Shown here piece by piece: positions 1-9,300 of a stretch of DNA of 42,270 nucleotides. Source of the stretch: Clostridiales bacterium. Its GTDB lineage: Bacteria > Bacillota > Clostridia > Christensenellales > Pumilibacteraceae. The translations under genes were made by a program, and so were the position numbers. The DNA lies in contig JAFLVH010000008.1 of assembly GCA_022508365.1 (NCBI GenBank), positions 1 through 42,270 on the forward strand, read 5' to 3'. Within the stretch, counting starts at the first letter, position 1, and the number at the start of each line of letters is the position of its first letter. The notes below the pieces were generated by a model, which made no database searches, was not told the origin of the DNA, and saw only the letters and a list, made by a program, of their open reading frames with translations.

Positions 1-83
1 ACGTCGATCTTTTTGTTGACCGACTGAATCATCTTAATATGCTCGGCAACCGAGCCTTGTAATGCCAAAACTCCGATAGTCAT
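1..83 (-). CDS. pdxT: PdxT, glutaminase subunit of PLP synthase (5' end only)
   Basis: Only the first 27 codons lie inside the window; the gene runs off the left edge. The translation begins MTIGVLALQGSVAEHI, the conserved N-terminus of PdxT, the class I glutaminase that makes ammonia from glutamine for PdxS. The oxyanion-hole region (GVLALQG) is visible; the Cys/His/Glu catalytic residues are outside. A GGAG lies about 10 nt before the ATG. It follows pdxS on the same strand with about 160 bp of repeat-rich sequence between them, so the two are probably co-transcribed. Identity is secure from the motif plus the pdxS neighbour; completeness cannot be judged. Confidence 0.9.
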   Translation of the reverse strand, partial: MTIGVLALQGSVAEHIKMIQSVNKKID

Positions 84-104
84 AGTATTTTGCTCCGCAA
101 AAAA

Positions 105-240
105 TGAATAATGAATAATGAAGGAATGAAGTCGCTTCGCTAATTAAGGTTGCGCTAACGCGCGTTTATTAAGAATAGTGCGGCTCAACCACCCCTAACT
201 CTTAACTCTTAACTCTTAACTCTTAACTCTTAACTCTTAA
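105..240. repeat. Heptamer tandem repeats between pdxS and pdxT
   Basis: Two tracts with a 7-bp period lie in this gap. At 196-240 the unit TAACTCT is repeated a little over six times (AGAGTTA in the sense of pdxS) and ends 5 bp from the pdxS stop codon. At 105-125 the unit TGAATAA occurs twice plus a degenerate copy. Between them at about 150-195 lie GC-rich short palindromes (GCGCTAACGCGC and a GGTGGTTGAGCC-type arm). Similar 7-bp tracts recur at four other places in the window. Confidence 0.85.
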
Positions 241-245
241 TCGAC

Positions 246-1148
246 TTACCAGCCGCGCTTGGCAAGACGCTCGGCCTCGCTCAGGTTTTCTACGTCCACG
301 CCCGCCATGGCAGCGCCCAATCCGTAGCTGACACCTGCAAGTATTGCGGGATCGCCGTAGTACGCAACCGCCTTGACTATCGCCTCGGCGCGGCGTTTGG
401 GATCGCCGGACTTAAATATGCCGCTGCCGACAAATACGCCGTCGGCGCCAAGCTGCATCATAAGCGCGGCGTCGGCAGGGGTCGCTATGCCGCCTGCCGC
501 AAAGTTGACTACAGGCAGCGACTTGTTCTTTGCGACGTATCTTACAAGGTCGAGCGGCGCGCCGATGTCCTTTGCGTAGGTTGCAAGCTGTTCGCCGGGT
601 AGGGACGCCACCTCGGCTATTTGCGAGCGCATTTTGCGCATGTGCTTAACCGCCTCCACGACGTTGCCGGTTCCGGCCTCGCCCTTGGTGCGAATCATGG
701 ACGCACCCTCGGATATGCGGCGAAGCGCCTCGCCAAGGTCGCGTGCGCCGCACACAAACGGCGTCTCGAACTTGGTCTTGTCAATGTGGTACATGTCGTC
801 TGCGGGAGTGAGCACCTCGCTCTCGTCTATGTAATCGATTTTTATCGCTTCCAAAATCTGCGCCTCGACAAAATGCCCGATGCGCACCTTGGCCATGACG
901 GGAATGGACACCGCCTTTTGGATTTCGGAAATCATCTTGGGATCGGACATGCGCGCCACGCCGCCTTCCTTGCGGATATCCGCAGGCACGCGCTCAAGCG
1001 CCATTACGGCAACCGCGCCCGCCTGTTCGGCTATCTGCGCCTGCTCGGCGTTGGTAACGTCCATGATGACGCCGCCCTTAAGCATCTGTGCGAGGTTGCG
1101 GTTTAAAAGCTTTCTGTTGGCCGCTTTTTGTTCTTCTTTACTTGCCAT
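246..1148 (-). CDS. pdxS: PdxS, pyridoxal 5'-phosphate synthase lyase subunit
   Basis: 300 residues, full length for the family. PdxS condenses ribose 5-phosphate, glyceraldehyde 3-phosphate and ammonia supplied by PdxT to make PLP in the DXP-independent pathway. It is a (beta/alpha)8 barrel that forms dodecamers with PdxT. Visible catalytic features are Asp30 in GGVIMDV, Lys87 in VMAKVRIGH (the Schiff-base lysine for the sugar) and Lys155 in [11 protein letters not shown]; the phosphate-binding loop [13 protein letters not shown] and GVFVGSGIF follow. A clear AAGGAG lies 6 nt before the ATG. It lies downstream of rplI with a 39-bp gap and upstream of pdxT, so a shared transcript from the rplI promoter is possible. 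No PdxR-type regulator is seen. Confidence 0.98.
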   Translation of the reverse strand: MASKEEQKAANRKLLNRNLAQMLKGGVIMDVTNAEQAQIAEQAGAVAVMALERVPADIRKEGGVARMSDPKMISEIQKAVSIPVMAKVRIGHFVEAQILEAIKIDYIDESEVLTPADDMYHIDKTKFETPFVCGARDLGEALRRISEGASMIRTKGEAGTGNVVEAVKHMRKMRSQIAEVASLPGEQLATYAKDIGAPLDLVRYVAKNKSLPVVNFAAGGIATPADAALMMQLGADGVFVGSGIFKSGDPKRRAEAIVKAVAYYGDPAILAGVSYGLGAAMAGVDVENLSEAERLAKRGW

Positions 1149-1187
1149 ATTTAACTCCTTGTTCGGATATACCGATTATTGATAAGT

Positions 1188-1634
1188 TTAGTCAGCCGCC
1201 ACAACGTTTACGTTGAGCTTGCCTGAAACCTCGGCAAACGGTTTGACGGTGACAACGTAACGCCCGAGCGCCTTGATGGGCTCGGAAATCACTATCTTCT
1301 TTTTGTCCAGCTCGATGCCGATGGCATGAAGCGCGTCGGACACCGCCGCGGTGTTTAACGCGCCGAACAGCTTGCCGTTGGCGCCTGTTTTTATCTTGAC
1401 GGTGACGGTGATACCGGCTAGCTTTTTGCACAGCTCGACCGCCTCGTCATGCTCTATCTTGCGCCTGCGCTCCTCCGCCTCTTTGGCGATTTTTATGCTG
1501 TTTAGCGCGGACGACGTCGCGGGCTGAGCAAGATTGTTAGGGAACAGATAGTTGCGCGCGTATCCATCCGAAACCTCTATCACCTCGCCCTTTTTGCCCT
1601 GTGCCTTTACGTCCTTTAACAATATAACTTTCAT
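1188..1634 (-). CDS. rplI: Ribosomal protein bL9
   Basis: 148 residues from the ATG at 1634, which has AAAGGAG at the right distance; the longer open frame upstream (12 extra codons) overlaps the promoter and is not needed. bL9 binds 23S rRNA through its N-terminal domain and extends from the L1 stalk base by a long helix. The N-terminal signature is intact (MKVILLKDV, then GKKGEVIEVSDGYARNYL), followed by the charged connecting helix (about residues 42-75) and the C-terminal domain. In Bacillus rplI lies next to yybS and gdpP; here a YybS-like gene is directly upstream but no gdpP is found between them. Confidence 0.98.
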   Translation of the reverse strand: MKVILLKDVKAQGKKGEVIEVSDGYARNYLFPNNLAQPATSSALNSIKIAKEAEERRRKIEHDEAVELCKKLAGITVTVKIKTGANGKLFGALNTAAVSDALHAIGIELDKKKIVISEPIKALGRYVVTVKPFAEVSGKLNVNVVAAD

Positions 1635-1654
1635 TCGCTTATTCTCCTTTACAC

Positions 1655-1683
1655 ATTTTATCAAACACATATATCTTTGTCAA
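1655..1683 (-). promoter_or_regulatory. Sigma-A-type promoter of rplI
   Basis: Reading the minus strand, TTGACA (1678-1683), a 17-bp spacer and TAAAAT (1655-1660), followed 20 bp later by the rplI ATG with AAAGGAG between. This is a conventional leadered promoter and separates rplI from the DUF2232 gene upstream. Confidence 0.8.
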
Positions 1684-1727
1684 GTCTTAAAGCTTGCTTA
1701 CAAGTGCAAATCTTGTCACAAATGAAT

Positions 1728-2789
1728 TTATGGGCTTTTAAGATAGGAAATCCAAAACCTAAGATTCAGTATGCAGTCGCACACGCCGAACACGGACAGT
1801 ATAAACACCGTAAACGGAAAGAGCACCGCCGCAATGCCGATGGTAGTCAAAACAACATATGCGGCCACCCTCGCCTTGCCATTAAACAGTGCGGCAATAA
1901 AGCCAAGCAGCGTGTAGCACCCGAACGCCGCAGGGATAGTGCAAAACGTGTGCATCACCGTTGCGGACAGCGCGTCGTATCCGCCGACCACGCCCAAAAG
2001 AATGCCGGTAATCGTGGCAGGCAACGCCATGGTCCACAAAAACGCGCGAGGAAGGCGCATATCACTCATGCGCGCAAACATCTCGGCATTGCCCTTGCCC
2101 TTTACCTTTTCGTTTATGTAAAGCGCGGCGAAAAACCCGACAAAGCCGAGCACCGCACCGTAATGAATGCAGTAGTACCAGGTATATTCGTTAAACTCGT
2201 CCTTAGCCCATTCCGAAAAGCTCTTTGCCGCCGCGTCCTTGTAGCCGTCGTCTGTCGGCTTCAATTTCACCTCACCGGGCGTCGGTTTTTCGTTGTCGTA
2301 ATGGTCGCGGGCAAAAAACGAAATAACGGGATCGGACTTTTCGCTAAGCATATACTTTGCCGCTATGTCGCCTATCGGCATACCCTCGGCGCCGCGCACA
2401 ATGCCCACGCCGACAAACGCGCCGATGGCGCAAAAGCACACGATTGCCGCCGCGGCTAACAGGTGCTGTGAGGGTCTAAACTGCATGCCGATAACAAGCC
2501 CGCAAAAGCCGAATAGAAGCGCGACGCTATATATAACCGTCAAGATATTATAGTCGAGCGCAAGCGCAGCCGCGCCGTAAACCACAATACAGCTAAGCGG
2601 CAAATACGGACCGAACCGCCTGTAAAGCACATACAACAGCGGCAAGACCGCCGGCAGTATTATAAGCGCAAAGGTAGGGAAAAAGCCCGCCGCCGTCAAA
2701 AGAACGGGCACGGAAACGTACAGCAAAACCTCGCGCACGATGTGCGAGGGCTTGGTAGGTATTTTTGCGTTTTCCGTTACTTTTTTCAC
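1728..2789 (-). CDS. DUF2232 (YybS-like) polytopic membrane protein
   Basis: About 353 residues from the GTG at 2789. The protein is mostly hydrophobic, with a cluster of membrane segments in residues ~20-150, a charged extracytoplasmic loop rich in Lys/Asp/Glu at about 165-225, and further membrane segments to the C-terminus. Composition and the position directly upstream of rplI match the DUF2232/YybS family, whose molecular role is not established. An in-frame ATG lies 72 bp further upstream, but a consensus promoter (TTGATT-N17-TATAAT) overlaps that stretch, so the GTG at the transcription start is preferred. There is no Shine-Dalgarno before it, which implies a leaderless message. Confidence 0.75.
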   Translation of the reverse strand: MKKVTENAKIPTKPSHIVREVLLYVSVPVLLTAAGFFPTFALIILPAVLPLLYVLYRRFGPYLPLSCIVVYGAAALALDYNILTVIYSVALLFGFCGLVIGMQFRPSQHLLAAAAIVCFCAIGAFVGVGIVRGAEGMPIGDIAAKYMLSEKSDPVISFFARDHYDNEKPTPGEVKLKPTDDGYKDAAAKSFSEWAKDEFNEYTWYYCIHYGAVLGFVGFFAALYINEKVKGKGNAEMFARMSDMRLPRAFLWTMALPATITGILLGVVGGYDALSATVMHTFCTIPAAFGCYTLLGFIAALFNGKARVAAYVVLTTIGIAAVLFPFTVFILSVFGVCDCILNLRFWISYLKSP

Positions 2790-2795
2790 GACGTA

Positions 2796-2824
2796 ATTAT
2801 ACCATAAAATAAGAGATAAATCAA
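2796..2824 (-). promoter_or_regulatory. Promoter of the DUF2232 gene, leaderless type
   Basis: TTGATT (2819-2824), 17-bp spacer, TATAAT (2796-2801) on the minus strand. Only six bases separate the -10 box from the GTG at 2789, so transcription should start at or next to the start codon. Confidence 0.75.
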
Positions 2825-2903
2825 CATCGCCGCGCATGAATATTCGTACGGAAATTGACAATAATAATTATATCGACAAAAATACATTTCACGGGAGTAA
2901 AAC

Positions 2904-3203
2904 ATGTACGATCTTAAATGCGGACAAAAAAACTGCAAATTCAATCACGGCTACAGCTGCTGCGCAAAGGACATAGCAGTATCGGGCGGCACGCGCTGCA
3001 CAACGTATGAAGGAAGCGAAAACGGCAATTACAACACCGAGGCCGCCGCGGAATTCACCAAGCCCGACTTTTCGGTAGACACCTGCGTAGCCTGCAACGC
3101 GCCCTGCCTGTTCAACCGCTCGGCAAAGTGCATAGCCAACGGCATAACGGTATCCACCGCCGAGGACGGCTCCGCCGAGTGCCTTACGTTCATAAAGAAG
3201 TAA
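2904..3203 (+). CDS. DUF1540 cysteine-rich protein
   Basis: 99 residues with ten cysteines in two copies of the DUF1540 pattern: the first around residues 6-35 (C-N-HGYSCCAKDIAVSG then RC), the second around 60-95 (CVACNAPCLFNRSAKCIANGITV then ECLTF). Regular spacing suggests each copy binds a metal ion, which is inferred; the function of the family is unknown and it is common in Clostridia. GGGAG lies upstream of the ATG. The gene is alone on the plus strand, diverges from the DUF2232 gene, and is closed by a strong terminator at 3223. A TTGACA at 2855 could be its -35, but I see no good -10 at the right distance. Confidence 0.85.
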   Translation: MYDLKCGQKNCKFNHGYSCCAKDIAVSGGTRCTTYEGSENGNYNTEAAAEFTKPDFSVDTCVACNAPCLFNRSAKCIANGITVSTAEDGSAECLTFIKK

Positions 3204-3222
3204 GTATGCAAAAAGCAAAAAG

Positions 3223-3245
3223 CAGCCCGATTGGGCTGTTTTTTT
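3223..3245 (+). terminator. Rho-independent terminator after the DUF1540 gene
   Basis: CAGCCC-GATT-GGGCTG stem followed by seven T. A-rich sequence on the left (GCAAAAAGCAAAAAG) may let it also stop minus-strand transcription arriving from 3252. Confidence 0.9.
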
Positions 3246-3251
3246 GTTATG

Positions 3252-4199
3252 TTATTGTCCGCTTGAATCTATGTTCTTTTTCATGAGGACGGCGAGCTTT
3301 AGATACTTTTTTACCACCGGCGAATCGGTGCAGCCGCTGTACTCGCGCAGATCGTCAATAAGCTCTTTAAGCTCGTTTTCGTCCTTGTTTTTAACAACGC
3401 GCTCGGTGCGAGCTGCGGCGTTCCAGTTCATAAGCGCAATCGATTCCGGGTAGCAGCCGAGAAGCGCCGAGGAATACTCGCAGACAAAATCGTAGTCGCC
3501 CTTTGCCATGCGCTTTTCAAAAACCTCAAATATGTACTCGCGCCGCATATCTATAAACGGCTTGTACCAAGAGAGCAGCTTGTCCGCGCCCATAAGCTCA
3601 GCTTCGTCGCCTATAAGCATGGAGCCGTAAAACTCGCACGCGTCCTTATAAACTTGCTCGGTATGCAACATGCTGAAAAGCTTGTCGTCATATTCCTCGT
3701 CCACAGGCTCGTTGGTGGCGTTTAGATAAAAGTAGTAGGTAAACCACAGCGGCGCGAGCTCCTTAAAAAGATTACATACGCAATACACCGCCGCATACAG
3801 CGACAATCCGTCAATAGGCGCTCTGTCGTCCTCGGGTATGACGCCGGACAGCACAAGCTTGTCGAACAGCGGCGATCCGTAATCGTACTTGATAAAGTAT
3901 TTACCTCTGCGCTCGTACCACCTGCCGCCGCCGGGCAAAACGTCGCTACTTGCCGCGGTGTGAACAAACTCCGGCTTGTCTTTAGCATAATCGGGGTGAC
4001 GCTCGGGCTCTATCAAAAAGCAGCAGCCGTACTCAAACAGCGTGTTACAGGGCTTAGCCACATACTCGGGATAAATAGCGCACGCAAAGCAATAGAGGTT
4101 GTACAAAAGCTCCCTTTTCAGCTCGTACTTTAGGTCGCTGTCGCCCACACGCTCAAACGTCGGCTCAAACAGTTCTTTTATCGTCTGAATAATTTCCAT
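3252..4199 (-). CDS. Unrecognised soluble protein
   Basis: 315 residues with no signal peptide or membrane segment. I do not recognise a family. The protein is mainly helical in character, with aromatic-rich stretches (for example APLWFTYYFYLNATNEP near the middle) and a Lys/Glu-rich C-terminal third ending in KKNIDSSGQ. It starts 7 bp after the stop of the GNAT acetyltransferase gene with GAGGAG before its ATG, so both form an operon. That pairing hints at a shared role but gives no specific function. Confidence 0.75.
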   Translation of the reverse strand: MEIIQTIKELFEPTFERVGDSDLKYELKRELLYNLYCFACAIYPEYVAKPCNTLFEYGCCFLIEPERHPDYAKDKPEFVHTAASSDVLPGGGRWYERRGKYFIKYDYGSPLFDKLVLSGVIPEDDRAPIDGLSLYAAVYCVCNLFKELAPLWFTYYFYLNATNEPVDEEYDDKLFSMLHTEQVYKDACEFYGSMLIGDEAELMGADKLLSWYKPFIDMRREYIFEVFEKRMAKGDYDFVCEYSSALLGCYPESIALMNWNAAARTERVVKNKDENELKELIDDLREYSGCTDSPVVKKYLKLAVLMKKNIDSSGQ

Positions 4200-4206
4200 G
4201 TAATCT

Positions 4207-4881
4207 CTACTCCTCGTCCTCGTCTATCCAATATGTGTATCCGACGCCTCTCGTAAGCCCAAGCTTGTTCTGTAACGCCATGCTTGCCGTGTTGTCGGTG
4301 TACACGTCGCACTTAGGGACTCGCCCGAATGTCATCACGTACGTCATTAAAAACTTTTCAAGCCGAGCGGCAAGCCCGCGCCGACGGAACGGCTCAAAAA
4401 CCTCCAGCATGCCCATGCTGCCGTCGCCGTGCCTGCCGATAAAACCGGCGAGCTTTCCGTCTACGATCGCGCCGAAAATCCCCTTGTCACGCATCAGCTT
4501 CTCCATGCGCTCCAATGTGTAACCGCTCTCCCCGTTGTGGTACGCGGCAAGCACCGTCCCCGCAAGAGAGGGCGCAAGTCGTTTTATTTCCACAGCGGTA
4601 TTGACGTCGGGCAGAGGCGGCATGGGGTTGAGATAGGCAAAGGTAAAGCAGCCGTACCTATCCATCTCGGGCGCGCCGAGTAAGCACACGTTGCCATGTA
4701 TTCCGTATTTTCTGTAGTCCTTGTAATCGCGCTCGTCCTCGAACACGCACTTATACCACGACCCCGAACGTATCACCGACGCGTGAGGCTCGTCTACTAC
4801 AACCTCGGCGTTTTCAAACCGCACCGTGTCTTCTATTACCGCGCGCTCAACTATATACTTGTCGCTGTCAAGCAGTTTCAT
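4207..4881 (-). CDS. GNAT-family N-acetyltransferase
   Basis: 224 residues. The C-terminal half (about 90-215) is a GNAT domain: KLAGFIGRHGDGSMGMLEV supplies strand 4, the acetyl-CoA pyrophosphate loop is FRRRGLAARLEKFL, and the DNTASMALQNKLGL segment is the usual motif B with the Asn-Ala-Leu-X-Lys-Leu-Gly pattern. The N-terminal ~80 residues may recognise the substrate, which cannot be told from sequence. The first gene of a two-gene operon with the unknown protein at 3252. The ATG is only nine bases from a good -10 box and has no Shine-Dalgarno, so it is probably translated from a leaderless or nearly leaderless mRNA. Confidence 0.88.
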   Translation of the reverse strand: MKLLDSDKYIVERAVIEDTVRFENAEVVVDEPHASVIRSGSWYKCVFEDERDYKDYRKYGIHGNVCLLGAPEMDRYGCFTFAYLNPMPPLPDVNTAVEIKRLAPSLAGTVLAAYHNGESGYTLERMEKLMRDKGIFGAIVDGKLAGFIGRHGDGSMGMLEVFEPFRRRGLAARLEKFLMTYVMTFGRVPKCDVYTDNTASMALQNKLGLTRGVGYTYWIDEDEE

Positions 4882-4890
4882 AACAAAACA

Positions 4891-4919
4891 AGTGTACTAC
4901 TGCGCCTTTTTTTTGTCAA
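4891..4919 (-). promoter_or_regulatory. Promoter of the GNAT operon, near-leaderless
   Basis: TTGACA (4914-4919), 17-bp spacer, TACACT (4891-4896) on the minus strand. Nine bases separate the -10 box from the ATG at 4881; no purine-rich ribosome binding site fits in between. Confidence 0.75.
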
Positions 4920-4946
4920 GTATAATAAAGCGGCGCGGAGCGCCTT

Positions 4947-4983
4947 AGATAATAGATAAGAAATAATAGATAATAGATAATAA
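4947..4983. repeat. Heptamer tandem repeat (AGATAAT type)
   Basis: Five consecutive 7-bp units: AGATAAT, AGATAAG, AAATAAT, AGATAAT, AGATAAT. It lies just beyond the terminator of the membrane-protein gene at 5028. The same gap holds a related 7-periodic tail (ATTCTGA ATTCTTA ATTTTAT) at about 5010-5031, next to that gene's stop codon. Confidence 0.85.
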
Positions 4984-5009
4984 AAAGGTGGCTCAGCCGA
5001 ACCACCTTT
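4982..5009 (-). terminator. Rho-independent terminator after the Gln/Ala-rich membrane protein gene
   Basis: On the minus strand AAGGTGG-N10-CCACCTT followed by a run of T. The stem is AT-flanked on both sides and may be bidirectional. Confidence 0.85.
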
Positions 5010-5027
5010 CATTCTGAATTCTTAATT

Positions 5028-6179
5028 TTATTTCTTGCCCGCCATGGCCTTTAACAGCTTGTTGAGCGCATCGTTAATACGCTTTTGCGTTTCGGGCGTT
5101 TTGTTCTCGGGCTTGGAGCGTTCCCTTTGAATTTGCATGGCAACCTCGCGAACGGTTTCCCTGGGCGCGCCCTCCGCCGCAATCTTATCTATCTGTGCGA
5201 TAACTGCATCCAAAGACGACCCGCCTACCGGCTGTGCGGCTTGAGCCTGTTGCTGCGCCTGCGCCTGCGCTTGAGCTTGCGCCTGTGCCTGTGCTTGGGC
5301 TTGAGCGGCGGCTTGCTGCGCGCGAGCCTGCGCCATAGCTTCCTCGCGGGCTCTGCGACGGATTTCCTCCTCGCTCTCCTGCTGCATATTTGTTACCATA
5401 GGCTCGCCGTACGCCGCCTGTTGTCCGTAACCGCCCTGCGCGCCGCCGTAAACAGGTTCGACTTGCGGCTCGTACGCCTGCTGAGCGCCGCCGTACACGG
5501 GCTCGACTTGCGGTTCGTAGGCTGCATGCGGTTCATAAGCCTGTTGCTGCGGCTGAGCTTGCTGGGCATATGCGGCTTGCGCGGCGTGCTGATCTTGCGC
5601 CGGCGCAGAACCGTCGCCGTCCAAGACCGCGACAAACTTTCCGTAAGTCTTAATCGCTCCGCCGTACGACGCCTTACCTATGATGCCGCCAATGGCGGTG
5701 AGCGCTCCGCCCAAAACGAGTATAAACGTAGGCACCGCATACCACGCGATGTCATAGCCATCCGTCTTTGCGTCTTTAACCATAGCGGCAAGCGGCACGG
5801 CAAAGTATGCAATCAGCGCGCAAATAAGTGTGGCGGCAAGGGTAACAAGCCAAATCTTGGACACCATGGAGCGCTCATACGGCTCGTCCACGCACACAGA
5901 CTGTGTGACAAGCGTGGAGGGTTTTGCGCCGCTTACGCGCGCGTTTTTGTACAAGGTTTTAACGGAAGCGGGCATGGCCTTCATTTGCACCAGCGCTGTA
6001 TTGGGCTTTTGCACGGCGCGCTTCATGTTGCCTTTAATCAATCTGAAGTTGCCCAAAGCAAGCCCCAAAATCATCGGAATCAAAAACGCAAGTACAACAA
6101 CAACCATGAGCAATATCAACCATGTTTCGGCCGACAGCTTCAATTGTTCGGTGAATAACTTGTTTACAAAGTCCAGCAT
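5028..6179 (-). CDS. Membrane protein with Gln/Ala-rich low-complexity region
   Basis: 383 residues. Three hydrophobic segments (about 18-45, 108-134 and 143-168) are followed by a long soluble region. Residues ~190-270 contain tandem copies of a YEPQVEPVYGGAQ unit rich in Tyr, Gln and Pro, then a charged helix (EEEIRRRAREEAMAQARAQ), a run of alternating Ala-Gln, and a C-terminal helical part (about 315-383) with several Arg/Lys/Glu. The overall design, membrane anchor plus flexible arm plus terminal helix, suggests a scaffold, but the function is unknown. AAGGAG precedes the ATG, and a TATAAT lies ~50 bp upstream. The Ala-Gln DNA repeat is prone to length change. Confidence 0.85.
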   Translation of the reverse strand: MLDFVNKLFTEQLKLSAETWLILLMVVVVLAFLIPMILGLALGNFRLIKGNMKRAVQKPNTALVQMKAMPASVKTLYKNARVSGAKPSTLVTQSVCVDEPYERSMVSKIWLVTLAATLICALIAYFAVPLAAMVKDAKTDGYDIAWYAVPTFILVLGGALTAIGGIIGKASYGGAIKTYGKFVAVLDGDGSAPAQDQHAAQAAYAQQAQPQQQAYEPHAAYEPQVEPVYGGAQQAYEPQVEPVYGGAQGGYGQQAAYGEPMVTNMQQESEEEIRRRAREEAMAQARAQQAAAQAQAQAQAQAQAQAQAQQQAQAAQPVGGSSLDAVIAQIDKIAAEGAPRETVREVAMQIQRERSKPENKTPETQKRINDALNKLLKAMAGKK

Positions 6180-6311
6180 AATGCTCTCCTTTTTTGTGCG
6201 ATGCCGCCCAAAAGGCAGCTATGCATATAAATTATCTATTATAGTGTAACATACCGAAACAAAAAAATCCATAGTTTTTCAAAAGTTTTTGCTAAAATTT
6301 AAAAAAACATT

Positions 6312-9300
6312 TTACGGCTCTATCAGCTCCCCCGACAAAAAGGAGTACAGCACCGCTTTTTTCACCTTGTACGGCGTGGTACGCTCCACCGCTTCGGTGT
6401 AGAGCATCAGCTGTTTTCGGTAGGCTTCGTTCTTTAAACTACCCGGGTCGCCCGTTTTGTAGTCTACGATTATCGCAGAGTTATCCTTGTTAACAATCAA
6501 AAGGTCAATAACACCCTGAACAAGCAGCTCGCCCTCCGTCTTATCCTTGTACACCAGCCCTGCCGGCAGGCTTACTATAAAGTACCGCTCCTTCGCAGTA
6601 AACAGACTGTCTTTTGTAAGCTCGTGCATGACCTCCGCCGCCCTTATTATTTGACGTTCGTCCACGAGGTTAAAGTTTTCGCAATCGCTCCGCAGCATAT
6701 CCATATCCGGCGAAGTAAAATCTACTTTTTCCATCGCGCGGTGGTACGCCGTGCCGCGAAGCAGGCTGTCCCCGCCGCCCGTATTGCGCTCGTCGTCTAT
6801 AAGCACCTTTGCCGTCTCCGTGTAGTCGCCCTCCCACTCGGCATGCGCGACGGCGGTTACGCACGTCTTGACGGGCAGCGCATTTTTCATTCGTTCGGCA
6901 TTGTAGTCCTCCGCTTGCCTGTGCCTGTCCGCCACTGCGGCTGCGACGTCGGCGTCTAACGGATAGTCTTTGGGTCCGTCGCCTATCTCCATGTGTTCTA
7001 CGTCGTTTGCGCTCGGTGTGAGATGCGCCAAAAAGTGCATCATGCAACTGCTTGTATCGGCAGAAACCGCTTTTTTTGTTTTGCCTGCCTTAAGCTCCTC
7101 CTTGCTCGGTATAAACGCCTTGTTGTCGCCGCACACAATCAGCTTGTACTTTGCTCTGGTGAGCGCTACGTAAAAAAGCCGCATCTCCTCCGACCTGAGA
7201 CGGTCCAAATAGGCGAGATTTTCCGCCATCCAGGGCGCCGTTTTCAATAGTCGGCGAGAGGAATCGGGAATCCTGACAAACACGCCGTTTTCCGACGTGA
7301 TTACTCGCCTGTCCTTGTCATTGTCCGAAAAGCATACGTCGGTGTTTGCCACAATCGCAAGGTCGTATTCAAGCCCCTTAGACGCGTGCATGGTTGTTAT
7401 GACAACCGCGTCACCGCCGCCCGAGGAGGTCAGCTCTATATCGCTGTTGTCGTAGTACGATAAAAAGGCGTGCATGTCGCATTCGCGTTCGGCGGCAAAC
7501 CGTATTAGCGAATCGACGACCTCTGCGCTTTGCTTTTGCTCGTACACGTGCTGAAAGTAATCTATCCTCGAGGTTATGTATCCCAGCACGTCCGCACAAT
7601 CGTGGTTTTGCGCGTATTCCATAACGCTGTCGCGCGCCGATAAAAACGCGTCCACCTTTTGCTTAAGCGCGCCGTCGTACGCTTTGACCTTTTGCCAAAA
7701 CGCGTACTTTTCGTCGTTTAACGGCAATATGTGCGCGGCGCGGCAGTTCTTATCCCCCACCGCCGCAATCTCCAAAAGCTCGGCGTCGGAAAAACCGCCC
7801 ATGGACGAGCGCATGGCGGTGTACAGCGCCACGTCGTCCAGCCTGTTGTCCGCGCAACGCAAAATGTCCATAAGCGCCACAACCTCGGGGAAGGTCTTTG
7901 CTTTGTTCTTTCGTTCTATGCAGTACGGGACGTCGCGCTTGTCCAGCTCCTTGCAAAGCGCCGTGCAAAACTGAGTTTTAACAGAACGCACAAGCACCGC
8001 TATCTTCTTTATCTTAAGCTCGTAGTCATTTAATACAGGCGTCGAATCCCGCTCTTCCGGCGTAGCCGTGAGCGGCGCGATTGTGTCTTTAACACCCTTT
8101 TGTTCGAGCTTGTTTTTTACATATTTGACTATACAGTCGGCGACAAGCTCCGCCTGAAGGTTTACTTCGTCCGCGGCTGCGGCATTCACCACAGAATAGC
8201 CTATTCTTTTCCCTTCGGGCTTTTCGGGCGAAGCCGCGTCAGTGTCGCCCACGGCGTAATAGACTGCGTCGCCGCTGTCGATGCTTTTGTTGCCCCACAC
8301 CAGTTTTTGCGTGCCGTCCGAATAGTCCACGCCGCCGATATCCTCGGTCATGACGCCGGAAAACACGCCGTTGACAAAGTCTATAACCTCTTTTGACGAG
8401 CGGAAATTTTCGGTCAGCGAGATGCGCTTATACTTGTTGCTTTGTATGGCGTTTTTAAAATGCTCGGGCGAGCAGCGGCGAAATCCGTAAATGGATTGCT
8501 TTATGTCGCCCACTACAAACATCTCCGCGCCGGCAAGGCGCAGCTTTTCCGCTATAGCGGACTGCAGCGGATTGACGTCCTGAAACTCGTCGATAAACAC
8601 GTACTTAATGTTGTCCGCTATCTCACGGAGGCAGTCCTCGTCGCAAAGCACCTTGTATGCGCCGTGCTCGAGGTCGGAGTAGTCTATCTTGCCGAGCGCT
8701 TTTTTTCTGTCGACGTATCTGTGATAGGCGTCCTCTGCTACCTTGCGAAGCGCGAGCGAGTACAGATAGCTTTCCTGCTGCTTTGCCGCGGTCGCCTCGC
8801 CCTTTAACTGTAAAAATTTTCTGCATTCATCCTTAAACGCTTTAAAATCCGCGTTGAGCTCCGTCTTTTGCCCGACTACGGATATGGGCGCGGGATCGCG
8901 GCTCGGATAGTACGCCGCATTGGAAAACTTGTCTATTCTGCCGTCCAAAAAATCTTCCGTCTCGTCCAAGCTTCTTGCTTGAGCTTTAAGCCCGATTTCG
9001 TCAAGCATAAGCCTAAGCTCATCCCTGCGCCTTAATAGCCTATTGCGCCGAACATCTACCGCCCTGTCAAGGTCGGCAAAATACGCGCTGTCCGTACGGC
9101 TGTCGTTTAGGTACGCTATAGGGTCGGGCATGGTGAGCGCAAACTCCAATATGCCGACAACCGTGTCGATAACGGCGTCGTCGCTTCGCCTTGTACACAG
9201 CATGTCGTACATTGTCATAAAATGCAGATCGCCCCCGTTCCACGCCGCGTCCACCGCCTCCGTCACGGCGCGCTTTTTTATGGCGTCCGCCTCGCCCTCG

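Noticed and set aside
196-240. Possible CRISPR-like array
   Set aside because: The repeats are 7 bp with no spacers; it is a simple tandem repeat and there are no cas genes.
1677-2459. Plus-strand frame of 260 codons across the DUF2232 gene
   Set aside because: His/Arg/Lys-rich composition typical of an antisense shadow; the opposite strand encodes a clear membrane protein.
5085-6158. Long plus-strand open frame of 357 codons opposite the Gln/Ala-rich membrane protein
   Set aside because: It is the complement of the Ala-Gln repeat gene, rich in Leu/Arg runs caused by that repeat, with no ribosome binding site or family similarity; the minus-strand gene has a promoter, GGAG site and terminator.
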